NCBI GenBank assembly: GCA_026416095.1
Contig: JAOAFV010000027.1
Coordinates: forward strand, 1 to 64,000
From: Bacteroidales bacterium
Lineage (GTDB): Bacteria > Bacteroidota > Bacteroidia > Bacteroidales > GWA2-32-17
Length of the DNA: 64,000 nt
Direction of reading: 5' to 3'
Part shown: piece by piece, positions 19,831 through 29,273 of the stretch
Numbering within the stretch: position 1 is the first letter of the stretch
How the letters are laid out: the number at the start of each line of letters is the position of its first letter
Program-made: the position numbers and the translations under genes
The notes under the pieces: generated by a model
The model's database searches: none
The model's input: the letters and a program-made list of their open reading frames with translations, nothing else
What the model was told of the DNA's origin: nothing

Positions 19831-22824
19831 ATGAATATAAAACAATTAATTGAAAACAAATCATATACATTTTTCGATACATCTTTTGAAATGTTAATGC
19901 AAAAACGCATTTACAAAGTACTCATAATTTCAAATGCATACGATTTATTTATGTTAGAAGAAGATGGAAGAATTGAAGAAAGGTTATTTTTTGAATATAC
20001 TCAATATAACTTGCGGTTTCCTCCTCAAATATTCAAAGCAACAAACGTAAATTCAGCTTTTAACATACTCGAAGAAGAAAACATTGATTTAATAATCATT
20101 ATGCTAAACATTGGCGAAGATGATGCTTTTACTTTGTCGAAAAAAATTAAAATAAACTACCCAAACAAACCTATAGTGTTACTATCTTTATTTTCGCGAG
20201 AATTGATTAACAAGCTTACAACTATAGGAACGCATTATTTCGACGATGTTTATTGTTGGCTTGGCAATACAGATATTCTACTTTCTATAATTAAATTATT
20301 AGAAGACAAAATGAATTTGAAACACGATGTAAAAGAAGTTGGAGTTCAAGCAATTTTATTTGTAGAAGATAATATTAGGTATTATTCGTCATACTTACCA
20401 CATTTGTACAGATTAGTATTCCAGCAATCACAAAGAGCAATGCAAGAAGGACTTAACGAACATCAGAAAATGATGCTAATGAGAGGTAGACCAAAAATTT
20501 TACATGCTAAAACATATAATGAAGCTGAAGAAATTTTTAATAATTATAAAGAAAATTTACTTGGTATTATTTGCGATATTGATTTCCCACGAGAAAACCA
20601 AGAAGATCCCGAAGCCGGTATAAAATTCCTTGAATACGTAAAAAAAGAAGATGAATTTATGCCTTTTATACTTCAATCAAGCGATACTAAATACGAAAGT
20701 TATGCTATTTCAAAAGGTGTTGGCTTTATTAACAAATATTCAAAAAGCTTGTCATTCGAATTGAGAAATTATCTTATTAAACACTTTGCTTTCGGAGATT
20801 TTATTTTTAGAGATCCTAAAACTAATTTACCAATTGATGCAGCTTCCGATTTAAAATCACTCCAGGAAAAGATTTTCAAAATACCCGACGAAACCTTAGA
20901 ATATCATGTTAAACAAAATCACTTCTCTAAATGGCTAATGGCAAGAGCTTTATTCCCTATTGCTAAAATGTTAAAGTATGTTAGGTTTGAAGATTTTAAT
21001 TCTATTGACGAACTAAAAATGTTCTTATACGACGTTATCGATACATACAGAAAATATAGAGGACAAGGTGTAATTGCAAAGTTCGATTCTAAACGAATAG
21101 ATGAATATTTAACTTTTAGTAGAATAGGTGAAGGATCTCTTGGCGGGAAAGCACGAGGCATTGCTTTTTTAGATAATATAATTAAGAAATACGAACTAAA
21201 CTCAAAATACGAAAATGTTAATATAAGCATACCTAAAACCATAGTTATTAGTTCCGATATCTTCGATGAATTTATGGAAGCAAACGGGCTTTACAAGATT
21301 GCCTTAAGCTCCGATATCTCAAACGAAGAAATTATAACAACTTTTGTTGAATCGAAACTTCCGGGTAATTTATTACAAGATTTGTATGCAATTATTGATA
21401 TATTTGATGGGCCAATTGCAATTCGGTCGTCAAGTAAACTTGAAGATTCTCAATATCAGCCATTTGCGGGTGTGTATAATACTTACATGATTCCAAACAT
21501 AAAAAACGATAAGCAAAAAACTATTAAATTATTAACCGATGCTATTAAAAGTGTTTATGCATCAGTTTTTTTTAAAGAAAGCAAATCTTATATTACTGCA
21601 ACATCAAACATTATCGATGAAGAAAAAATGAGTGTAGTTATTCAACAAATCGTTGGCAGTAGATATGGAAATTATTATTTTCCAGTTATCTCAGGTGTTG
21701 CACGTTCTATTAATTTTTACCCTATCGATCAAGAAAAACCTGAAGACGGAGTTGTAAATATTGCTTTTGGACTCGGTAAATATGTTGTCGATGGTGGAAA
21801 ATCTTTAAGATTTTCACCCAAATACCCACAAAAAATTTTACAACTTTCTAACGTTGAACTATCACTTAAAAACTCTCAAAATTACTTTTACGCACTAAAT
21901 TTAGATCCAGATTATTTTGTAGCATCACAGAAAGATGATATTAACATTTCAAGGCTTTATATAAATGAGCTTAGTTTACCTCATAACCTGCTAAATTATA
22001 TTGTTTCTTCTTACGACGCCAATAATAATATTATTTACCCAGGAATTTATTACGAAGGAAAAAAAATAATAACTTTTGAAAATATACTTGTCAATAATTC
22101 ATTCCCCCTTGCTAAAGTTTTAGATGACATATTACAGATACTATACAACGAAACTAATACTCACATTGAAATTGAATTTGCCGTAAACATAGATTGTGAT
22201 AAGAAAATTATGTACTTTTACCTATTACAAATTAGGCCTGTAGTACTTAACAAAGAATTTACTAATATTAATTTTGAAGTATTTAACAACAACGATTGTA
22301 TACTATCTTCTATAAATGTTTTAGGTAATGGAATTTTAGATAATATTTATGATTTAATACTTATAAAAAAAGAAACTTATAAACCGCAAATAAATAACGA
22401 TCTTGTTTATACTATAGAAAAATTAAACAAAAAGTTAAGCAACGAGAACCGATTATACATACTTGCTGGTTACGGCCGATGGGGTTCAAGCGACCCATGG
22501 TTAGGAATACCTGTTAAATGGGCTCAAATTTCAAATGCTAAGGTCATTATAGAAATAGGTTTACCAAATTTTAATGTTGAACCTAGTCAAGGAACTCATT
22601 TTTTTCAAAACATTACTTCTTTAAGTGTAGTTTACATTACAATTAATCCATTTTCAGGCGACGGTTTTTTTAATTTTGAGTTTTTAAATTCTTTACCAGT
22701 AGAATACGAAGACACTTATATTAAACACATCAGATGTACTGAACCCTTTATTACAGCTATCGACGGTAAATTAAAAAAAGGAGTAATACTCAAGCCAGGA
22801 ATCAAGTTAACCTCTGTTACTTAA
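19831..22824 (+). CDS. Receiver/ATP-grasp protein (PPDK_N domain), short paralogue
   Basis: A 997-residue paralogue of the 14065-17508 product, lacking that protein's N-terminal sensory module. Residues 28-160 form a receiver-like domain without a clear acidic pocket. Residues 173-320 are a full receiver with ED 179-180, D249 (or D251) in IICDIDFP, S283/S284 and K302. The ATP-grasp domain has GGKARG (438-443), RSSSKLED (532-539), GLGKYVVDGG and a late IEIEFAVNID...LLQIRPV segment, so the ATP-binding residues of the PEP synthase family are kept. The C-terminal domain repeats GYGRWGS and GTHFFQN. No phosphohistidine domain is present. It overlaps the convergent regulator gene by 18 bp. Possibly a phosphorylation-controlled phosphotransferase; substrate unknown. 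Confidence 0.85.
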   Translation: MNIKQLIENKSYTFFDTSFEMLMQKRIYKVLIISNAYDLFMLEEDGRIEERLFFEYTQYNLRFPPQIFKATNVNSAFNILEEENIDLIIIMLNIGEDDAFTLSKKIKINYPNKPIVLLSLFSRELINKLTTIGTHYFDDVYCWLGNTDILLSIIKLLEDKMNLKHDVKEVGVQAILFVEDNIRYYSSYLPHLYRLVFQQSQRAMQEGLNEHQKMMLMRGRPKILHAKTYNEAEEIFNNYKENLLGIICDIDFPRENQEDPEAGIKFLEYVKKEDEFMPFILQSSDTKYESYAISKGVGFINKYSKSLSFELRNYLIKHFAFGDFIFRDPKTNLPIDAASDLKSLQEKIFKIPDETLEYHVKQNHFSKWLMARALFPIAKMLKYVRFEDFNSIDELKMFLYDVIDTYRKYRGQGVIAKFDSKRIDEYLTFSRIGEGSLGGKARGIAFLDNIIKKYELNSKYENVNISIPKTIVISSDIFDEFMEANGLYKIALSSDISNEEIITTFVESKLPGNLLQDLYAIIDIFDGPIAIRSSSKLEDSQYQPFAGVYNTYMIPNIKNDKQKTIKLLTDAIKSVYASVFFKESKSYITATSNIIDEEKMSVVIQQIVGSRYGNYYFPVISGVARSINFYPIDQEKPEDGVVNIAFGLGKYVVDGGKSLRFSPKYPQKILQLSNVELSLKNSQNYFYALNLDPDYFVASQKDDINISRLYINELSLPHNLLNYIVSSYDANNNIIYPGIYYEGKKIITFENILVNNSFPLAKVLDDILQILYNETNTHIEIEFAVNIDCDKKIMYFYLLQIRPVVLNKEFTNINFEVFNNNDCILSSINVLGNGILDNIYDLILIKKETYKPQINNDLVYTIEKLNKKLSNENRLYILAGYGRWGSSDPWLGIPVKWAQISNAKVIIEIGLPNFNVEPSQGTHFFQNITSLSVVYITINPFSGDGFFNFEFLNSLPVEYEDTYIKHIRCTEPFITAIDGKLKKGVILKPGIKLTSVT

Positions 22825-23871
22825 TTCTATTAATTTTTGTTTTTGTAAAATATGTATTTCATTTCTTAAAGTATCAATAACCTTCATCTCTTTTAAATCA
22901 GATAATATTCTTACCGTATTTTCTGTACTTAATGCAGATAATTCTGAAATATCTTTTCTAGATATAAAACCTTCTATTACTTGACTACAAAATACTTCGT
23001 CGCTTAAGTATAATAAAGTATCACATACTCTAGAAAAAGCTTGTTTTGTTGCAATTTTATTCATCCTATCAATTAAAAATAAAATATTTGACGATAATAA
23101 CTCTATTATAGAATGAGAAAATTTAGAATTTTCTCTTGTTATACGTTCAAATTCATTCCTTTCTATAAAATATACTTTCGAATCGGTAAGAGCATTAATA
23201 GTAAATATTTGATAAGATGTATTGAAAAGCAATGAGAGCCCTACAAACTCAAACCCCTTTGCAATTTTAATTATAAAATTGTGAGAGTATAAATTTTCAC
23301 ATGTAAGTTTTACATAGCCATGCTCTATTAAAAATATGTAATTAACATTCGTCTTCTGTTTGCTTATGGTTTCTCCTTTTTTAAAGTATATTGGTTTTTT
23401 TAAAAAAATTTCCACTTCATTATCTTTCAAACATAACGTTTTAAGGTATTTTATTAAATCTACATTATAATTTTCAGTATCACTATTAACTGTTTTTTTT
23501 ATACTATTAATACTTGATTTGTAACTTAAAAAACTCAATATTCTTTTTGCAACTGTTTTTAATATTAAAATTTCTTCGTTCTTAAAAATAGGTTTTTCAG
23601 AAACAATAGGCTTAATATAATACACGTTAATTTCAATTTCGTTCGACTCATGTTTTTCTTTCACTGTCAATTTGAGTTCTGTTTTTTTAAAATCTTCACA
23701 TTTATAAATTACCTGATTATGTTTTATTTCGCATTTACATATTTCACTGTACGACATTAAACTCGGAACATACGAGCAAATTTTTTCTAATATTTCCTTA
23801 GTATCTCTATTTAAATCAATTAACAAATTCTCAATTTCATTTATAATTTCAAAATGTTTACTCAAAAACAT
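22807..23871 (-). CDS. Crp/Fnr-type transcription regulator with an N-terminal sensory module
   Basis: About 354 residues from the ATG at 23871 (an in-frame TTG 21 bp upstream is the alternative start; numbering here follows that longer form). Residues 20-122 resemble the GAF-like module at the N-terminus of the 14065-17508 protein (ICSYVPSLMSYSEICKCEI; later FKNEEILILKTVAKRIL). Residues 155-270 form a cyclic-nucleotide-binding-type beta-barrel (FKKGETISKQ, IFLIEHGYVKL). Residues 285-355 carry the Crp-type winged helix, with the recognition region around ISRKDISELSALSTENTVRIL. No cysteine cluster for an Fnr iron-sulfur centre is evident. It probably controls neighbouring metabolic genes in response to two signals. 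Its 3' end overlaps the convergent ATP-grasp gene. Confidence 0.88.
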   Translation of the reverse strand: MFLSKHFEIINEIENLLIDLNRDTKEILEKICSYVPSLMSYSEICKCEIKHNQVIYKCEDFKKTELKLTVKEKHESNEIEINVYYIKPIVSEKPIFKNEEILILKTVAKRILSFLSYKSSINSIKKTVNSDTENYNVDLIKYLKTLCLKDNEVEIFLKKPIYFKKGETISKQKTNVNYIFLIEHGYVKLTCENLYSHNFIIKIAKGFEFVGLSLLFNTSYQIFTINALTDSKVYFIERNEFERITRENSKFSHSIIELLSSNILFLIDRMNKIATKQAFSRVCDTLLYLSDEVFCSQVIEGFISRKDISELSALSTENTVRILSDLKEMKVIDTLRNEIHILQKQKLIELSNRG

Positions 23872-24052
23872 TAAGTCGTATATTTTTTTCAAAAGAATAT
23901 AAATCTGTTTAATTTTAGCTTGATATTTATCATTTTTTTTATTAATTGATTTTTCTTCATATAAGTACTTGATTTATAAATACCTAAATTATATTTGTTT
24001 AAAAACATAAAAAAAAATAACAATTTTTTTTTTTTACTAAAAAAAGAGCTTA

Positions 24053-24060
24053 TACTTTTG
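24053..24060 (+). promoter_or_regulatory. Promoter -7 box of the second glutamate dehydrogenase gene
   Basis: TACTTTTG fits TAnnTTTG and lies 28 bp ahead of the ATG at 24089. The region upstream is a poly-T run, so the -33 element is unclear. Confidence 0.5.
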
Positions 24061-24088
24061 AAGAGGTTAACTACAAAAAATTAGTATT

Positions 24089-25426
24089 ATGAATGTAGAA
24101 AAAATAATGCAAGAATTAGAATTAAAACATCCTGGCGAGGTAGAATATTTACAAGCAGTAAGAGAAGTTCTTGAATCTATAGAAGAGTTTTACAATAGTA
24201 ACCCGCAATACGAAAAAGCAAAAATAATAGAACGATTAATTGAACCCGATAGAGTTTTAATATTTAAAGTACCTTGGGAAGATGACAAAGGCGAAATTCA
24301 CGTTAATATAGGTTATAGGGTTCAATTTAATAATGCTATAGGGCCATACAAAGGCGGATTGCGTTTTCACCCATCAGTTAATTTAAGTATTTTAAAGTTT
24401 TTAGGATTTGAACAGATTTTCAAAAATGCACTAACAACGCTTTCAATGGGAGGTGCAAAAGGTGGCAGCGATTTTAACCCAAAGGGCAAATCTAACACAG
24501 AAATTATGCGTTTTTGCTACAGTTTCATGTTAGAATTATGGAGAATTATTGGTCCCGATACAGACGTACCTGCTGGCGACATTGGAGTTGGTGCTCGCGA
24601 AATTGGTTATTTATATGGAATGTACAGAAAACTCTTAATGGAAAACACAGGTGTTTTAACAGGTAAGGGTTTAAACTATGGGGGTTCTCTAATTCGCCCA
24701 GAAGCCACTGGTTATGGCGTTGTTTACTTTACCCAAGAAATGCTTAAAACTCGCGGCCTAGACATTAAAGGTAAAAAAGTCGCCTTGTCGGGGTTTGGCA
24801 ATGTAGCATGGGGGGCAGCTAAAAAACTTAATAGCTTAGGAGCAAAAGTAATTACTATTTCAGGCCCTGATGGTTATATTTACGACGAAGAAGGAATAAG
24901 TGGTGAAAAAGTTGATTTTATGTTAGAATTGAGAGCTTCAAACGAAGATATTGTGAAACCATATGCTTATAAATTCAAAAATTCTGTTTTTTACGAAGGT
25001 AAAAAACCATGGGAAGTTCCGTGCGATATTGCTATACCTTGTGCTACACAAAACGAACTAGATAAAACCGATGCAGAAAATCTTGTTAGGAATGGTTGTA
25101 TTTGCGTAACCGAAGGAGCTAACATGCCATGCACTCCAGAGGCTATAGAAGTAATTCAAAAGAATAAGCTCTTATACGCACCTGGTAAAGCTGCTAACGC
25201 TGGAGGCGTTGCTACTAGCGGGCTCGAAATGAGTCAGAATGCTATGAAACTAATGTGGAGCGCCGAAGAAGTTGACAGAAGATTAAATGAAATAATGAAA
25301 AACATACATTCGCAGTGCGTAAAATACGGTACAGAAAGCGATGGATATATAAATTATGTTAAAGGTGCAAATATAGCCGGTTTTATTAAGGTAGCTAATG
25401 CTATGCTCGAACAAGGAATTTATTAA
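24089..25426 (+). CDS. gdhA: Glutamate dehydrogenase, NAD-type fingerprint
   Basis: A 445-residue hexameric glutamate dehydrogenase with the same catalytic landmarks as the 12567-13946 enzyme: GPYKGGLRFHP, K124 in MGGAKGG, D164 in PAGDIGVG. The dinucleotide site differs: GFGNVAWG (235-242) and ISGPDGY (257-263) in place of GSGNVAQY and SDSNG. That form resembles the NAD-dependent clostridial enzyme (Clostridium symbiosum), so this copy may serve oxidative glutamate catabolism; the cofactor call is an inference. It is transcribed away from the Crp-type regulator, with 217 bp between the two start codons, which makes it a candidate target of that regulator. Confidence 0.96.
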   Translation: MNVEKIMQELELKHPGEVEYLQAVREVLESIEEFYNSNPQYEKAKIIERLIEPDRVLIFKVPWEDDKGEIHVNIGYRVQFNNAIGPYKGGLRFHPSVNLSILKFLGFEQIFKNALTTLSMGGAKGGSDFNPKGKSNTEIMRFCYSFMLELWRIIGPDTDVPAGDIGVGAREIGYLYGMYRKLLMENTGVLTGKGLNYGGSLIRPEATGYGVVYFTQEMLKTRGLDIKGKKVALSGFGNVAWGAAKKLNSLGAKVITISGPDGYIYDEEGISGEKVDFMLELRASNEDIVKPYAYKFKNSVFYEGKKPWEVPCDIAIPCATQNELDKTDAENLVRNGCICVTEGANMPCTPEAIEVIQKNKLLYAPGKAANAGGVATSGLEMSQNAMKLMWSAEEVDRRLNEIMKNIHSQCVKYGTESDGYINYVKGANIAGFIKVANAMLEQGIY

Positions 25427-26090
25427 TATTTACTAAATTTTGAATACCTCTGTTATAATTTAAAATGAAAGAGTTTTAAAATTGTAAAATCGGTAATTTG
25501 AGCTTAGGAAAGATAGCTTTAGAAGGGAAATAATACATTTAAGTAAATTTAAAAAAAAGAATTTATTGAAAGTAATTATAAAAAACAAAAGAAAATATAC
25601 ATAACTTTAACTTGGTGAAAAAATTCAGAAGAGGTAAACATATTTACAAAAAGGTTATATGCAATAGGTTTGTAAGGGTTTTATGACAACATTTTGGAAG
25701 ATATTGGTTTTTAATCATACTCAGTTGAAAAAAGTTATTTTTTGGTAATTTTATAAAGGCCTTAAAGAATTTTTAGTTCGAAAAAATTAAAAAATTGAAT
25801 TTTCTATAGATTATTTGATTTGTGTAAAAAACTTAACTAGTAAAAGGAATCTGAGAATTTCAAAAATTACAAAAATTTTAAATAATAATTTATCACAATT
25901 ACAGCTATTGTAATTCTGTAACTTTTCTGTTAGTAATTGAACTTGCTTATCAAATTAAACTTATTTAAACTAACTTGCTGCATTTCTTAGAGAAGTTATA
26001 AAATCAATCTGCTTCTAAATTTTTTCTTTTTTAATATAACAAACAAATAAGATTAATAACCTTTCAAATTAAAAGAAAAACCCTTCACTT

Positions 26091-26130
26091 AAAAAAAAAT
26101 TAGACCTTTGCAAAATCTTTTGCAAAGGTC
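26091..26130 (-). terminator. Rho-independent terminator of dnaK, built from an inverted repeat
   Basis: GACCTTTGCAAAA (26103-26115) and its perfect reverse complement (26118-26130) leave only TC between them, so the real loop will take up the inner A/U pairs. Read on the minus strand the hairpin is followed by UAAU and then a run of U (A9 at 26091-26099). It lies about 100 bp after the dnaK stop. Confidence 0.7.
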
Positions 26131-26203
26131 CTAGAATATTTTGGAAAACATTAATTTTTTTCTATTACAGTTAAATTATTTTTAGGTAGTTTTGCAAAGG
26201 TCT
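26102..26203. mobile_element. Possible miniature inverted-repeat element (MITE-like)
   Basis: AGACCTTTGCAAAA at 26102-26115 and its reverse complement at 26190-26203 form 14-bp terminal inverted repeats about 100 bp apart. A third copy at 26118-26130 faces the first. Ends of this general kind (GAGACCTTTGCA...) are what I associate with IS elements of the Bacteroidetes, but I cannot check that here. There is no coding capacity, and the flanks (TTA and TCA) are not a perfect target duplication. Confidence 0.4.
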
Positions 26204-26230
26204 CAATTAAAAAGACAAAACTTGACATAA

Positions 26231-28135
26231 TTACTTAACTTCCTCAAAATCGGCATCGGTAACATTTGCATCTTCAGTTGTCGATGAAGATTGAGTTTTT
26301 TCTGAAGTTGTACTTCTAGAACCGGAAGTATTCGCACCTGCTCTATACATTTCTTCTGTTGCTTTATGGAAAACATTATTAAGCTCTGCCATTGCTTTAT
26401 CAATTTCAGATATGTCTTGGCGCTGATGAGCATCTTTTAATCTTTGCAAAGCACTTTCTATTTGACTTTTTTTATCGGCAGGTATTTTATCGCCAAATTC
26501 TTTTAGTTGTTTTTCAGTTTGATAAATTAAAGAATCAGCTGCGTTAAGTTTATCGATACGTTCACGCATTTTTCTGTCTTCTTCTGCATATTTTTGAGCT
26601 TCTGCTTTCATTCTTTCAATTTCTTCTTTAGTCAATCCAGAAGAAGCCTCAATTCTAATACTTTGTTGTTTACCAGTAGCTTTATCTTTAGCCGATACAT
26701 TTAATATTCCATTTGCATCGATATCGAAAGTTACTTCAATTTGAGGTACACCTCTAGGAGCTGGAGGAATACCATCAAGATGGAAACGACCTATTGTTTT
26801 ATTATCTTTTGCCATTGTACGTTCTCCTTGTAACACATGAATTTCAACAGTAGTTTGATTATCGGCTGCGGTGGTAAAGACTTCGGTACGGCGAGTTGGT
26901 ATTGTGGTATTTGCTTCAATTAATTTTGTCATTACACCGCCAAGTGTTTCTATACCAAGAGATATAGGAATTACATCAAGTAATAACATGTCTTTAACTT
27001 CGCCCGAAATAATAGCTCCTTGAATAGCGGCACCAATTGCCACTGCTTCATCGGGATTAACGCTCTTATTAGGTACTTTTCCAAAGAAATCTTGTACTAT
27101 TTTTTGTACATATGGAATACGAGTTGAGCCGCCTACTAGAATAACTTCGTCAATATCTTCCGGTCTTAAATTAGCTGCTTTCAATGCAATACGACAGGGT
27201 TCTATAGTTTTTTGAACGAGATCATCGATTAACTGTTCAAACTTTGCACGAGTAAGTGTTTTTACTAGATGTTTTGGAACGCCATCAACTGGAATTATAT
27301 ATGGTAAATTAATTTCTGTAGTTGTAGAAGTTGAGAGTTCTATTTTAGCTCTTTCGGCGGCTTCTTTAAGGCGCTGTAATGCCATTGGATCTTTTCTTAA
27401 GTCAACACCTTCTTCTTTCTTAAATTCTTCGGCAAGCCAATCAACAATTCTTTGATCAAAATCATCGCCGCCTAAATGTGTATCGCCACTAGTACTTTTA
27501 ACTTCAAGCACATTATCGCCAATTTCAAGTATAGATATATCGAAGGTACCACCTCCCAAGTCGTATACAGCAATTTTCATGTCTTTCTTTGCCTTATCAA
27601 GACCAAAAGCTAAAGCTGATGCTGTTGGCTCATTAATTATACGACGTACTTTTAAACCAGCTATTTCGCCCGCTTCTTTAGTTGCTTGTCTTTGTGCATC
27701 ATTAAAATATGCAGGTACAGTAATCACGGCTTCAGTAACTTCGTGTCCTAAATAATCTTCTGCTGTTTTTTTCATTTTCTGCAATATCATTGCAGATATT
27801 TCTTGAGGGGTATAAGTTCTATCTTTTATTTTAACTCGAGGAGTATTATTTTCGCCTCTTACTACTTCGTAAGGCACTCTTTTAATTTCTTCTATTACCT
27901 CATCGTAAGTATTGCCCATAAAACGTTTTATGGAATATACTGTATTTTTAGGATTAATTATTGCCTGTCGCTTTGCAGGATCTCCTACTTTACGTTCGCC
28001 ATTATCCAAAAAAGCAACTACCGAAGGAGTTGTTCTTTTCCCTTCGCTATTAGTAATAACAGTAACATCTTTACCTTCAACAACGGCAACGCAAGAGTTA
28101 GTTGTTCCTAAATCTATTCCTATTATTTTTCCCAT
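26231..28135 (-). CDS. dnaK: Chaperone DnaK (Hsp70)
   Basis: A 634-residue Hsp70 that binds unfolded peptides in an ATP-driven cycle with DnaJ and GrpE. The N-terminal ATPase domain shows [22 protein letters not shown] and [11 protein letters not shown]. The substrate-binding domain (about 390-500) and helical lid follow, and the C-terminus is the usual acidic DFEEVK. I start at the ATG at 28133-28135 ([10 protein letters not shown]), because the frame can be extended ten codons upstream but DnaK proteins begin here. The gene stands alone: no grpE, dnaJ or CIRCE-like repeat is nearby. A strong hairpin terminator follows. Confidence 0.99.
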   Translation of the reverse strand: MGKIIGIDLGTTNSCVAVVEGKDVTVITNSEGKRTTPSVVAFLDNGERKVGDPAKRQAIINPKNTVYSIKRFMGNTYDEVIEEIKRVPYEVVRGENNTPRVKIKDRTYTPQEISAMILQKMKKTAEDYLGHEVTEAVITVPAYFNDAQRQATKEAGEIAGLKVRRIINEPTASALAFGLDKAKKDMKIAVYDLGGGTFDISILEIGDNVLEVKSTSGDTHLGGDDFDQRIVDWLAEEFKKEEGVDLRKDPMALQRLKEAAERAKIELSTSTTTEINLPYIIPVDGVPKHLVKTLTRAKFEQLIDDLVQKTIEPCRIALKAANLRPEDIDEVILVGGSTRIPYVQKIVQDFFGKVPNKSVNPDEAVAIGAAIQGAIISGEVKDMLLLDVIPISLGIETLGGVMTKLIEANTTIPTRRTEVFTTAADNQTTVEIHVLQGERTMAKDNKTIGRFHLDGIPPAPRGVPQIEVTFDIDANGILNVSAKDKATGKQQSIRIEASSGLTKEEIERMKAEAQKYAEEDRKMRERIDKLNAADSLIYQTEKQLKEFGDKIPADKKSQIESALQRLKDAHQRQDISEIDKAMAELNNVFHKATEEMYRAGANTSGSRSTTSEKTQSSSTTEDANVTDADFEEVK

Positions 28136-28214
28136 AGTATTATATTTTTTTGTTAAAAATAACAATAATTATGCCATTGTTTTAAAAGTTAGAATTCTGA
28201 AAAAATGTCAGTTT

Positions 28215-29231
28215 TTAAGGAAAATTATTCCAATTTGAATGATAAAAATCAAGAAATTTTAAATGCTTAGTATATTGGCTATTAGCAATTGAATCAACAG
28301 TTCGCTGATTTAATGAATCTATTTTACTGTACTTTGTAAATCGCGAAGTAAACAACCCAATGCCATTAGAAATATTATTATAAAGAGGCTTATCTACAAC
28401 AACACCAGAAACCGGTTCAATTGATTGCAAATATGCAAAATATTCCTGACTTCCAACGTAAATAATTATTTGAGTAGCTTTTTTTGCAACAACTCTATAA
28501 AGTAGATTAGCATTATTATTTTTTATTTTATTTTTCAAAGTTTCATAAAACGATATGGATGGATAAGATACTGTAATTTCTTCATTTCCTTCGATTGTAG
28601 CTGTAATATTTTTAGACAAATAAATATCAAGGTGCTTTTTTACAGTATCATCTGGAAATACTTCGTAATAATAAAATCTTAAAAACGTTTGAAATATTTT
28701 GCCATATTTTGGAGTTTTAAATACTACTTTAATATAAGAATTTTGTTGAGGTATAATGGATGATGTAGTTTGATTCTTTATGTAAAGTTCATTTCCTGGA
28801 ATAAGATACGTTTCGGCTTCAACAGTTTTATTTTCAATATTAACCTTTAGTTTATATTTAGCAAACATATTTAGAGGTTCCTTTGTAACAAAATAATAAT
28901 TTTTACTATTCGAAAAAACTCCCTCATCTCTATGTATTATTGAATCTTTAACCAAAGTAATAACCTTTGTTAAAGAAGTACCATTCCATTCTTCAAGAAA
29001 AACATTTACGGGTTTACTATAATAAAAAGAATCAGGAATTTTAGCCATTTCATAAGCATTACCGGCACCAAGAAAGGCTTTACTAACTCTTACTATTTGA
29101 ATAGTATCGGCAGGATCAAGAATGCCATATACAACTGTAATATCGCGCCAATTATCTTGAACATTAACATCTGTATTACAAGAAATAAGAAAAAGTAAAA
29201 AAAACACAAAAAATATTATGTTATCTCGCAT
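28215..29231 (-). CDS. DUF4249 family lipoprotein
   Basis: About 338 residues from the ATG at 29231. This start gives a clean lipoprotein signal peptide ending in the lipobox LISC with C18. The N-terminal mature part (INWRDITVVYGILDPADTIQIVRVSKAF-type sequence) is the hallmark of the DUF4249 family, followed by beta-rich sequence (KYKLKVNIENKTVEAETYLIPG). DUF4249 proteins are surface or periplasmic lipoproteins of Bacteroidetes, often near TonB-dependent receptors, but no receptor is adjacent here. The exact function is unknown. A TATCTTTG promoter box lies 18 bp upstream. dnaK follows after 79 bp on the same strand. Confidence 0.85.
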   Translation of the reverse strand: MRDNIIFFVFFLLFLISCNTDVNVQDNWRDITVVYGILDPADTIQIVRVSKAFLGAGNAYEMAKIPDSFYYSKPVNVFLEEWNGTSLTKVITLVKDSIIHRDEGVFSNSKNYYFVTKEPLNMFAKYKLKVNIENKTVEAETYLIPGNELYIKNQTTSSIIPQQNSYIKVVFKTPKYGKIFQTFLRFYYYEVFPDDTVKKHLDIYLSKNITATIEGNEEITVSYPSISFYETLKNKIKNNNANLLYRVVAKKATQIIIYVGSQEYFAYLQSIEPVSGVVVDKPLYNNISNGIGLFTSRFTKYSKIDSLNQRTVDSIANSQYTKHLKFLDFYHSNWNNFP

Positions 29232-29249
29232 AAAAAGTAGAAATTTGCA

Positions 29250-29257
29250 CAAAGATA
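29250..29257 (-). promoter_or_regulatory. Promoter -7 box of the DUF4249 gene
   Basis: The plus strand reads CAAAGATA, i.e. TATCTTTG on the minus strand, 18 bp from the ATG at 29231. It sits in the short gap shared with divergent panB. Confidence 0.5.
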
Positions 29258-29273
29258 TATAAATTATTTTAAA

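Larger units (their letters stand above)
25427..26230. other. Gene-free 0.8-kb region between convergent gdh and dnaK
   Basis: No open frame of convincing length or composition on either strand, and no recognisable RNA. It includes a 7-bp hairpin (AATTACA 25897-25903 with TGTAATT 25909-25915) and, at its right end, three copies of GACCTTTGCAAAA. It may be a decayed mobile element; I could not identify transposase remnants in it. Confidence 0.6.

Noticed and set aside
26203-26433. A 76-codon open frame on the same strand as dnaK, in another frame.
   Set aside because: It lies mostly inside the dnaK 3' end, has low-complexity sequence and no start context; a shadow frame.
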